A stretch of DNA of 15,753 nucleotides from a bacterium UBP9_UBA1432 (GTDB lineage Bacteria; Vulcanimicrobiota; Xenobia; Xenobiales; Xenobiaceae): assembly GCA_002329445.1 (NCBI GenBank), contig DCTU01000037.1, forward strand, positions 1 through 15,753. The letters run 5' to 3'. Below the pieces are notes generated by a model. The model was not told the origin of the DNA. It made no database searches and worked only from the letters and a program-made list of their open reading frames with translations. Of the stretch, positions 1 through 5,749 are shown piece after piece; the stretch's first letter is position 1, and each line of letters opens with the position of its first letter. Both the position numbers and the translations under genes were made by a program.

Positions 1-794
1 GCCAGGGCATCCAACCGGACGAAACCCAGACCCTTCCGGCGCAGCTCCGGGATCAGGATCTCCAGGGCCCGCACCGTCTGGCTGCGGTCCCCTCCCCCGT
101 CGTGCAGCAGCACGACATCTCCCGGGCGGGCCCGGTCCACCACCCGTCGAGCCAGGACCTCGGCCCCGGGGCGCTGCCAGTCCCGGGGGCAGTTCGACCA
201 CAGCGCCGTGGTCATGCCCAGGTTCCGGGCCTGTTTCAGGGTCCAGGGTGGACGCATCCCATAGGGCGGGCGGAACCACCCGGGCTCCTGCCCCATGACC
301 AGGGCCAGACTGCGGCAGCCTTCCAGGATCTCGCGGCGGGAGCGCCCAGGCGTGGAGAAGAGCAGGTTGCAGTGGTTCTCGGTATGGGTGCCCACCAGGT
401 GCCCCTCCCGAACCATCCGGCGAACCAGCTCGGGGTGACGGCGAACCTCGCGCCCCAGGCAGAAGAAGGTGGCCTGGACCTTCTCACGGGCCAGCACGTC
501 CAGGATCCGGGAGGTATGGGGCGGGCAGGGGCCATCGTCGAAGGTCAGGGCCAGCACCGCCCGATCCGTCCGCCCTCGTGAGAGGACCGGGCCGTAGAGC
601 TGGCTGCCCACATGGACGCCGGGCTCCAGGATCGCCCCCAGGGCCAAGGCCGCGACCCAGGCCCCCAGACTCCAGAACGGCGAAGCTTCGGGGACGACGG
701 CCCAGGCCCCCAGAGCCAGTGCCCCCGTCCCCAGGACATAGGCCAGGCGGTAGTTCTCGTGCACCCAGTCGCGCAGGCACGTGAGTCGCTTCAC
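1..794 (-). CDS. Membrane-anchored polysaccharide deacetylase (NodB/CE4-like), C-terminus cut by window edge
   Basis: Predicted metal-dependent deacetylase of N-acetylated sugars, acting on cell-envelope or extracellular polysaccharide. The NodB motifs appear in order: TFDDGP (about residues 84-89), the metal-binding GTHTENH (H-x3-H), FRPPYG, an LWSNCPRDW stretch, and VLLHDGGG near the end. These give the Asp and two His of the usual metal triad plus the catalytic-site Arg and His. Two hydrophobic segments (about residues 17-34 and 40-56) come before the domain, so it is probably anchored in the inner membrane with the catalytic domain outside. The start is a GTG chosen because it opens the frame after the upstream stop and keeps both membrane segments. 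A second GTG, ten codons in, is possible. It follows the receiver-like gene by 42 bp in the same direction and is probably the last visible gene of the pilus-like operon. The family call is firm; the sugar substrate is unknown. Confidence 0.88.
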   Translation of the reverse strand, partial: MKRLTCLRDWVHENYRLAYVLGTGALALGAWAVVPEASPFWSLGAWVAALALGAILEPGVHVGSQLYGPVLSRGRTDRAVLALTFDDGPCPPHTSRILDVLAREKVQATFFCLGREVRRHPELVRRMVREGHLVGTHTENHCNLLFSTPGRSRREILEGCRSLALVMGQEPGWFRPPYGMRPPWTLKQARNLGMTTALWSNCPRDWQRPGAEVLARRVVDRARPGDVVLLHDGGGDRSQTVRALEILIPELRRKGLGFVRLDAL

Positions 795-836
795 GCCAGA
801 GCAGTTCTGTGCTCCCCGACGCCCCCCTTCCGCCTT

Positions 837-1709
837 TCAGCCTCCGGAGCCCCACACCGCCCGGCGCAGGGCCTGCTCGTGGTCTGAACCTTCCAGGGGT
901 CCGGAGGGCCCCATGCGCAGTCGGGGCGCCTCCTTCAACTGCTCGACCGAAATCTCGCCTCTCTTCAGACGACCGTACAGACCGGCAAAGACCTTCCGGG
1001 GGACCTGCTCGGGCTGACGTCGGACCGACGGCGGGACGGCTCCCGCCCGCCCTTTGGCCAGCACCAGGTCGGCCACGAAGCGAAAGGCGTCCCGCAAGCG
1101 GTCCAGGTCGACCGATTCGTTCGAGAGCGCGCGCTGACGGGCGCGTTCCAATTCCTCCACCTGGTCCCACACCTCCAAGGCGGCCCCGCTCGGCAGCGAA
1201 CCCGAGCGCACGGCCGCCAGGTAGCGCCGATACAGACCGTCCCGGTCTGCCTCCAGGCCCCGAAGGCGAGCTCGGGTCCTCTGTCGGACGAATTCCTTCG
1301 AACCCGAGCAGACCCGGTCTCGAATCCGACCAAAGAAGCCTGGCTCCCCTGGCCCGGACAAGAGCCGGTGAACCATCCGCTGCAGGCAAGCGGGTTCGAA
1401 GGGCTTGTGCAGCAACCCGTCCGGCCGGACGGGCCCCTCGGAGAGGAGGGCGGGCCGACGATGGGAGGAGGCCAGCAGGACGACCTTCAGCGGGGGGTGG
1501 CTCTCCTTCAAGGCCCCCACCTCCCTCCAACCCGGAGCCCCCAGCGCCCGGGTCGCGGCCAGCAACAGATCCGGAGGGCCCTGCGGATTCACCAGGATCT
1601 GCCGGGCCTCGCCGACCGAGCGAACGCTGAAGCCCTCCTCCTCCAGGTACTCGACCAGGAGCTCACGCAGGATCGAGTCCTGTTCCAGGATCAGGATTCG
1701 TTTCGACAT
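837..1709 (-). CDS. Receiver-like protein lacking the phosphoacceptor Asp, with a helical C-terminal region
   Basis: 290 residues. The N-terminal ~120 residues look like a CheY-type receiver: a beta-strand start (KRILILEQDS), a helix (ILRELLVEYLEEEGF), and a conserved-type Lys in LLHKPFE. The strand that should end in the phosphorylated Asp reads PDLLLAATRALG, so Ala (about residue 52) stands where Asp is expected, and the acidic pair is reduced to EQD. It is therefore probably a pseudo-receiver that binds a partner without being phosphorylated. Residues ~130-290 are rich in Arg, Glu and Leu and predicted helical; I recognise no output domain. It starts 7 bp after the GspF-like gene, with only a weak ribosome binding site, so translational coupling is likely. 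A role in controlling pilus or secretion assembly is inferred from position only. Confidence 0.75.
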   Translation of the reverse strand: MSKRILILEQDSILRELLVEYLEEEGFSVRSVGEARQILVNPQGPPDLLLAATRALGAPGWREVGALKESHPPLKVVLLASSHRRPALLSEGPVRPDGLLHKPFEPACLQRMVHRLLSGPGEPGFFGRIRDRVCSGSKEFVRQRTRARLRGLEADRDGLYRRYLAAVRSGSLPSGAALEVWDQVEELERARQRALSNESVDLDRLRDAFRFVADLVLAKGRAGAVPPSVRRQPEQVPRKVFAGLYGRLKRGEISVEQLKEAPRLRMGPSGPLEGSDHEQALRRAVWGSGG

Positions 1710-1716
1710 CGCCGTC

Positions 1717-2793
1717 TCACAAGCTGACCAGGGCCCGGGACACGGGAAGGAACAAGGCCAGCAGCACGAGGCCGACGAAGATCCCCACCACGCTGACCAC
1801 GACCGGCTCCAAGAGCGAGGTCAGGCGGTTCAGCGACAGTTCCAGGTCCTGCTCGTAGAATTCGGCCAGCCGCAGCAGCGGACCGGCCAGGTCGCCCGCC
1901 TCTTCGCCGACGGCCACCATGCTCCGGACCATCGGCGGGAAGAAACCACAAGACACGAATGATTCCGCCACGCCAGCCCCCTCGGCGAGGTCCAGGCAGA
2001 CCTCCTCCAGGGCCTCGGCCAGAGGGCCGTTGGCCAGGGCGGAAGCGGCCACCTGCAAGGCACCCACCAGGGGCATGGAACTTGAAAGCAGGGTCGCCAG
2101 GGTCCGACAGAAACGCACCATGAGCCTCTTGCGGCAAACCCCTCCCAACAGGGGAAGATTCAGGAGCGTCTTCTGCCACTGGAAACCTCCGTGCGGGGTC
2201 TGCAGATGCATCCCGACCAGGGGGAATCCGAGCACGGCCGTGCCCAGGGTGACCGCCCAGACTCCGGGGTCCCAGGCCAGCCGGGTCAGGTCCAGAAGGG
2301 TTCGGGTGATCCAGGGAAGCTCCTCGACCCCGCGGAGGATCCCGGTGAGGAAGGTGGGCAGGACGTGACCCACCATCAGGCCCGCCAAAGCCAGGCAGAC
2401 GACCCCGACCAGGGAAGGATAGGCCAGGGCGGCCCGCACCTTCTCTTGAAGGCGCACCTCCCGCTCCTGGAGGTCGGCCAGTTGCCCGAGGATGGACACC
2501 AGCGCCCCCGAGGCCTCGCCGGCCCGGGTCAATCCCACCTCCAACAGCCCGAAGGTCTCGCTGTGGCGCGCCATGCCCCGGGACAGGGGGCGTCCCCGCA
2601 GAAGCCCGAGGTGGACCTCCCGCCAGGCCTGCACCAGGCGCGGGTTGCCTTCCTGGCGGGACAGGACCCCGACCGCCCGTTCCAGGGGCAACCCGGAGCC
2701 GACCATGACGGCCAGTTGCCGAGTGGCCACCGAGCGCTCGCGCAGGGTCGGTCGACGCCGTCTTCCACGACCTGCCCCCCAGACTCGGCTCAT
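1717..2793 (-). CDS. GspF/PilC-type inner-membrane platform protein
   Basis: 358 residues, slightly short for the family (usually about 400) because the N-terminal cytoplasmic tail is reduced to a basic stretch. Two T2SF domains are visible. The first (about residues 20-145) carries LPLERAVGVLSRQEGN and LTRAGEASGALVSIL. The second (about 215-340) carries RTLATLLSSSMPLVGALQ and VAVGEEAGDLAGPLLRLAEFYE; the GE-[AS]G signature occurs in both. Hydrophobic segments follow each domain (about 124-150, 185-205 and 325-350), as expected for a polytopic inner-membrane protein. In type II secretion and type IV pilus systems this protein links the cytoplasmic ATPase to pilin extraction. Its ATG overlaps the stop of the preceding prepilin gene (ATGA). 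No GspE/PilB-type ATPase gene is in the window, so that partner must be encoded elsewhere. Confidence 0.9.
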   Translation of the reverse strand: MSRVWGAGRGRRRRPTLRERSVATRQLAVMVGSGLPLERAVGVLSRQEGNPRLVQAWREVHLGLLRGRPLSRGMARHSETFGLLEVGLTRAGEASGALVSILGQLADLQEREVRLQEKVRAALAYPSLVGVVCLALAGLMVGHVLPTFLTGILRGVEELPWITRTLLDLTRLAWDPGVWAVTLGTAVLGFPLVGMHLQTPHGGFQWQKTLLNLPLLGGVCRKRLMVRFCRTLATLLSSSMPLVGALQVAASALANGPLAEALEEVCLDLAEGAGVAESFVSCGFFPPMVRSMVAVGEEAGDLAGPLLRLAEFYEQDLELSLNRLTSLLEPVVVSVVGIFVGLVLLALFLPVSRALVSL

Positions 2794-4049
2794 TCCCCCT
2801 CACCTCCGTGGATCGGCTCGAAGCCGCCTGGGGCGACCAGGGTGGACTTCCAGACCTGGCCGCGACGGGTGTTCAGGTAGACCACGTTGCGGAAAGGGTC
2901 CAGGCAGATCCCCGAAGGGCGGGCCTGAACCAGGTCGTCGGGGAGGCGACGCCGGCTCCAGACCGGGGCGTAGCTTCCCGCCGAGATCGGCACGAACTCC
3001 AGAAGATGCAGGCTGCCCTCATCGACGCACAGGACGGCGGAGCTCCAGGGGTTCACGGCCACCCCCTGCGGAGAGCCCATCCCCTCCTCGGGTCGAAAAC
3101 ACTCTCGATTCCACCATCCAACCCCGGGCTCGACCTCGTAGTCTGCCGGGGGGGTGGGTTCGCCTCCCACAAGAAGCTGACGCAGGCAACCGTGCTCGGC
3201 ATCCGCCACCCAGATGACGGAGGCCGAGCCATCGACGGCGACTCCGGCCGGGGTCCCCAAGGCCGGTTCCCGGGGGGCGAGAGGGCCCCGAACCCGCTCC
3301 GAGTCGACCGGGGAGTCGGCCAGGATCCACACCGCCCGATTGGCCCGGTCGGCCAGGACCAGGCGGTTGGCAAAGCCGTCGCTGGCTAGGCCGGCGAAAG
3401 CCGGAGTCTTCGCCTCGGAGGGAGGCACCAGGGCGTGCACCTCACCATCCTCGAAACCCCCGGACTCCTTCTGGCGGAAGTAGACGACGTTCCGATGCAC
3501 CTGGTCGGCCACCCACAAGAACCCCGCCCCGGGTGGCCCGGCCAGCCCACCGGCCCGCGCCGGCGAGGGCCCTGAAGGCAGGGACGGACCCTGCGCAGCA
3601 CGGCCCCCGTCCTGAAGGATCCGGACCGCGGGATCTCCCGGGACCGAGAAGACGAGCCAACCCGCCCACGGATCGCAGGCGATCCCAAAGAACTCACTGG
3701 TCCGGCGCAGGGTGCGCAGGGAACAACGGGCTCCACGGGGCGAGAGCACGAGGACCTCGAGCATCTTGAGGTCTCCCTCGAAGTCGTGGAGCGTCACCTC
3801 CCAGGTGTAGCCCCGGTAAGGTTCCGAATGCTCTCCGGTTCCAGGCGAGACGTCCTCCAGCGGGCAGGCCAGCAACTCCTCCATCCGATTCCCAGCCAGC
3901 AGCGTCGCGATGGAGTACTCCCGCCCCCGAAGAGCCAGGCCCTGCCCGGATCCGAAGAGCCCCAAGAGACACGAAGCGGCCATGAAGACCAGCAGGATGG
4001 CCAGGAGGACCTCCAGCAGCGAGATCCCTCTCGGGCGAGGCCGGCTCAC
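2790..4049 (-). CDS. GspI/PilV-like minor prepilin fused to an NHL-type beta-propeller
   Basis: 419 residues. The start is a GTG overlapping the upstream stop (GTGA) and preceded by a GGGGGA stretch; an upstream in-frame extension of about 130 codons is low-complexity Gly/Pro/Arg and is rejected. Residues 1-13 read SRPRPRG then ISLLE: a class III prepilin peptidase site with Gly at -1 and Glu at +5, followed by a hydrophobic helix to about residue 33. Residues ~45-110 (AGNRMEELLACPLEDV, YRGYTWEVTLHDF) match GspI/PilV pilin folds. From ~120 onward there are repeated units of the NHL/SMP-30 type: FLWVADQVHRNVVYF, RLVLADRANRAVWIL, GTPAGVAVDG...VIWVADAEHGCLRQL, SPQGVAVNP, and PSGICLDPFRNVVYLN. 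A propeller on a minor pilin would sit outside the cell or at a fibre tip and could bind protein or glycan. The pilin and propeller halves are each clear; the function of the fusion is inferred. Confidence 0.87.
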   Translation of the reverse strand: MSRPRPRGISLLEVLLAILLVFMAASCLLGLFGSGQGLALRGREYSIATLLAGNRMEELLACPLEDVSPGTGEHSEPYRGYTWEVTLHDFEGDLKMLEVLVLSPRGARCSLRTLRRTSEFFGIACDPWAGWLVFSVPGDPAVRILQDGGRAAQGPSLPSGPSPARAGGLAGPPGAGFLWVADQVHRNVVYFRQKESGGFEDGEVHALVPPSEAKTPAFAGLASDGFANRLVLADRANRAVWILADSPVDSERVRGPLAPREPALGTPAGVAVDGSASVIWVADAEHGCLRQLLVGGEPTPPADYEVEPGVGWWNRECFRPEEGMGSPQGVAVNPWSSAVLCVDEGSLHLLEFVPISAGSYAPVWSRRRLPDDLVQARPSGICLDPFRNVVYLNTRRGQVWKSTLVAPGGFEPIHGGEGE

Positions 4050-4708
4050 AGGTCCCCCACCCGGACCTCGAGCCGCAAAGGCAGCCCCGTCCGCGCCCCC
4101 GCGCCCGAAGTCCGCCCTGGAACCAGCTCCAGCCCCAGGAAGCGTGAACCGTGCCTCCGGGAGGGATCCGGACTCCACAGGGCCATCCCCACGACCCCGC
4201 CTGCCAGGCGGCGGGGGGGTTCCATGAGACGCGCCTGCGAGGATTGGCCTACGGGAAAATCCGGGTGGTAGAGGAGCCGCTCCAGGACCCGGCGCGAACC
4301 GTCCAGACGGAATCCGACCACCTGGTCCGCCCGAGGTGGGGGGCCCGGACGCCGGAAGACGACGACCGCAGACCCCTCGGGCGAGGCTGTCCAAGGTTGC
4401 CCCCCATCCAGCACGGCCGGGTCCGGATGATACAGCTCCCGGCACATCCGGAGCTCGCGTCCCATCCGAAAGCAGGCCATGGCGGCCTCCCGGAAGCAGG
4501 TCCCTTGATCCGTGCTCTGCGCGAAGAAGTGCCGGGCCGCCACCGAGAGTTCTCCCACCGCCGCCAGCACCAGCCCCATCAAGCCCAGGGCCACCAGGAC
4601 CTCGAAGAGGGTGTTCCCCGACGAGCGCGACGCTCGACGACCAGAGGCGTGGACCGGTTCGGGAAGAAGCCGGCCGCCCTGGGCCGGACTGTCAGAAGAA
4701 GGGCTCAT
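4046..4708 (-). CDS. GspJ/PilW-like minor prepilin
   Basis: 220 residues. The ATG is preceded by GGAGG at 6-nt spacing and lies inside the end of the preceding gene (17-bp overlap), so I prefer it over upstream in-frame starts. A long basic leader ends in RSSG, followed by NTLFEVLVALGLMGLVL: Gly at -1 and Glu at +5 of a prepilin peptidase site. Asn at +1 is less usual than Phe, Met, Ile or Leu. The hydrophobic helix spans about residues 32-55. The globular part contains ATDQ-like STDQGTCFREAAMACFRM, an AVVVFRR strand and VVGFRLDGSRRVLERLLYH, resembling GspJ/PilW pseudopilins in which a residue hydrolysing reference strand is lacking. Four Cys residues are present. The stop overlaps the next gene. 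It probably joins its neighbours in a pseudopilus tip complex. Confidence 0.82.
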   Translation of the reverse strand: MSPSSDSPAQGGRLLPEPVHASGRRASRSSGNTLFEVLVALGLMGLVLAAVGELSVAARHFFAQSTDQGTCFREAAMACFRMGRELRMCRELYHPDPAVLDGGQPWTASPEGSAVVVFRRPGPPPRADQVVGFRLDGSRRVLERLLYHPDFPVGQSSQARLMEPPRRLAGGVVGMALWSPDPSRRHGSRFLGLELVPGRTSGAGARTGLPLRLEVRVGDL

Positions 4709-5120
4709 GGGCTTCCTCCAGGAGACCCGACGGGACGACCAGCGTCCTCTCGAAGATGGGGAGACGCTCCGACCAGGACAGGGTCTGACGGACCACCCCG
4801 CGGGAGACCAGGGTCCCATCGGGGTGGACCTGCACCTCGAAGGAGTGGGTGGAACTGCCTTCAGGGACTGAACGGCAGACCGGCTCTCCCGGCGCCAGAC
4901 CGGTGGCCAGGGCGTATTCCACCCCGGCCCGGGCCAGGAACCAGGCCTGTTCAGAGCGTTCCTGACAGCCCGCCAGACGATGGTCCCGCTCCAAGAAGCT
5001 CAGGAACGCCACCCCCAGGACCAGCAACAGGGCGATCACCAGGAGTGCCAGGATCAACGCCCCACCGCGCCGCCTCGAGCGGGGCCGCCCCCCGAAGAAC
5101 GGGCCAATGGACTTTCCCAT
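4692..5120 (-). CDS. PilX/GspK-like short membrane-anchored pilus protein
   Basis: 142 residues. The ATG has GGGAGG at 7-nt spacing; a GTG five codons upstream falls within that ribosome binding site and is rejected. The N-terminus has a basic leader (RPRSRRRGG) then ALILALLVIALLLVLGVAFLSF, and next ERDHRLAGCQERSEQAWFLARAGVEYAL. This closely follows the PilX/GspK pattern of Gly, Ala-Leu-Ile, no Glu at +5, then an Ala-rich helix with an Arg-Ala-Gly-Val-Glu motif. GspK proteins usually exceed 300 residues, so the large helical domain typical of GspK is missing and only the helix plus about 75 residues remain (HSFEVQVHPDGTLVSRGVV). It is encoded directly before the GspJ- and GspI-like prepilins, as expected for a pilus-tip set. 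PilX-type identity is preferred over GspK because of size. Confidence 0.75.
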   Translation of the reverse strand: MGKSIGPFFGGRPRSRRRGGALILALLVIALLLVLGVAFLSFLERDHRLAGCQERSEQAWFLARAGVEYALATGLAPGEPVCRSVPEGSSTHSFEVQVHPDGTLVSRGVVRQTLSWSERLPIFERTLVVPSGLLEEAHEPFF

Positions 5121-5182
5121 CGCACTGCCTCCCACCCCGCCACTTCTCTAAATGAACAACAAATCCTCCGTGACCTCCCGAA

Positions 5183-5566
5183 TCAAAATCGACACGACAT
5201 GCTCGGGGCCAAGGCCAGGATGGACTTGAGGTGCCGCTTCCAGCAGCGCTGGGCGGAGTCATAGGCCAGCAAGGCCTGGCGCAGGTTCCCGGCGTCTCCC
5301 CCACCCGACCAGCGACGCAGGTGTTCCAGGCACCTCTCCAGGCCGGCCAGTTCGTCCCTGCCCTGACGCCAGGCCTCGCGCAGCGTCTGGAACTCGGCTC
5401 GGGTCAAGCTCCGTCGGCGCCAGGCCTGGCAGAGCTCTTCGAGGTCCTCCCGGCGGCGGGCCAACGTCTGGTCGACCCGGGCCAGCCGGCGGCGCAACCG
5501 GTCGGGGGTCAGTCGTCGCTGCAGGGCGTCCTGACAAAGCACGGGGATCAGGTCCAGTTCGGTCAT
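5183..5566 (-). CDS. Hypothetical helical, Arg-rich protein at the head of the pilus-like operon
   Basis: 127 residues. The ATG is chosen because it has the best ribosome binding site in the region (GGAGGTGA, about 7 nt upstream) and sits at the end of the divergent intergenic region; the open frame continues upstream but into antisense of the response regulator gene. The protein is almost entirely predicted helix, with heptad-like Leu spacing (RLTPDRLRRRLARVD, DLEELCQAWRRRSLTRAEF, GLERCLEHLRRW), many Arg, Glu and Gln, no membrane segment and no signal peptide. Five Cys are scattered through it. I do not recognise a family. It could be a cytoplasmic coiled-coil partner or chaperone of the pilus machinery, but nothing in the sequence proves that. 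A 62-bp gap with no clear terminator separates it from the PilX-like gene, so co-transcription is likely. Confidence 0.7.
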   Translation of the reverse strand: MTELDLIPVLCQDALQRRLTPDRLRRRLARVDQTLARRREDLEELCQAWRRRSLTRAEFQTLREAWRQGRDELAGLERCLEHLRRWSGGGDAGNLRQALLAYDSAQRCWKRHLKSILALAPSMSCRF

Positions 5567-5590
5567 CTCGGCTTCACCTCCGAAGACGAT

Positions 5591-5609
5591 CCTGGCTTCC
5601 GAAGCCGGG
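5591..5609. promoter_or_regulatory. Inverted repeat, possible operator or leader hairpin
   Basis: GGCTTC and GAAGCC flank one central base, and the symmetry extends by CC/GG on the outside with one mismatch. It lies about 8 nt upstream of the GGAGG ribosome binding site of the 127-residue protein gene, so it is either a protein-binding dyad or a leader hairpin in the leftward transcript. A second, looser dyad (CTGGG, 8-nt loop, CCCAG at 5616-5633) is next to it. Confidence 0.4.
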
Positions 5610-5634
5610 AGGGATCTGGGAAGAAGCCCCCAGC

Positions 5635-5663
5635 TTGTTGCCGGGAAGTGAGCGCGATGTAAA
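5635..5663 (+). promoter_or_regulatory. Candidate sigma-70-type promoter for the response regulator and kinase genes
   Basis: TTGTTG as -35, 17 bp, then TGTAAA as -10. This is a partial match (first three bases of the -35; four of six in the -10), but it is the best spaced pair I found upstream of the regulator gene and falls in the A+T-richer part of the region. It would give a leader of roughly 80 nt containing the hairpin at 5700-5723. Weak evidence by motif alone. Confidence 0.3.
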
Positions 5664-5699
5664 CACCTGCGACCGCCCGAAACACCCGAAGAAACACAA

Positions 5700-5723
5700 A
5701 AGCCTCCTGACAGCAGGAGACTT
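5700..5723. other. Imperfect stem-loop in the leader of the response regulator gene
   Basis: AAG-c-CTCCTG, loop ACAG, CAGGAG-a-CTT: nine pairs with one mismatch. Read on the minus strand the stem is followed by TTTTGTGTTTC, somewhat like a terminator tail, and could stop antisense transcription leaving the regulator gene. Read on the plus strand it sits about 27 nt before the regulator's ATG and sequesters an AGGAGA sequence. It may instead be an operator dyad. Confidence 0.35.
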
Positions 5724-5749
5724 GTGCTCCACACGGCGAAACAGGCAGG

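Larger units (their letters stand above)
5567..5749. promoter_or_regulatory. Divergent intergenic region between the pilus-like operon and the two-component genes
   Basis: 183 bp with no gene. It must hold the promoter(s) for the leftward operon and for the rightward regulator-kinase pair. It is less G+C-rich than its surroundings, especially from about 5658 to 5701. It contains a GGCTTC-C-GAAGCC dyad, a CTGGG...CCCAG dyad, a candidate plus-strand promoter and a 24-nt imperfect hairpin, each listed separately where supported. I found no convincing minus-strand -35/-10 pair and no clear sigma-54 (GG-N10-GC) site. Confidence 0.7.

Noticed and set aside
484..1630. Long overlapping open frames on both strands in the deacetylase/receiver region
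   Set aside because: They are Pro/Arg/Gly-rich shadows typical of G+C-rich DNA and have no family resemblance, whereas the chosen frames show clear domain motifs.
4050..4445. In-frame 132-codon extension upstream of the GspI-propeller protein
   Set aside because: It is low-complexity Gly/Pro/Arg, runs antiparallel-free over the GspJ-like gene in another frame, and would put the prepilin leader deep inside the protein. The GTGA overlap gives a natural start.
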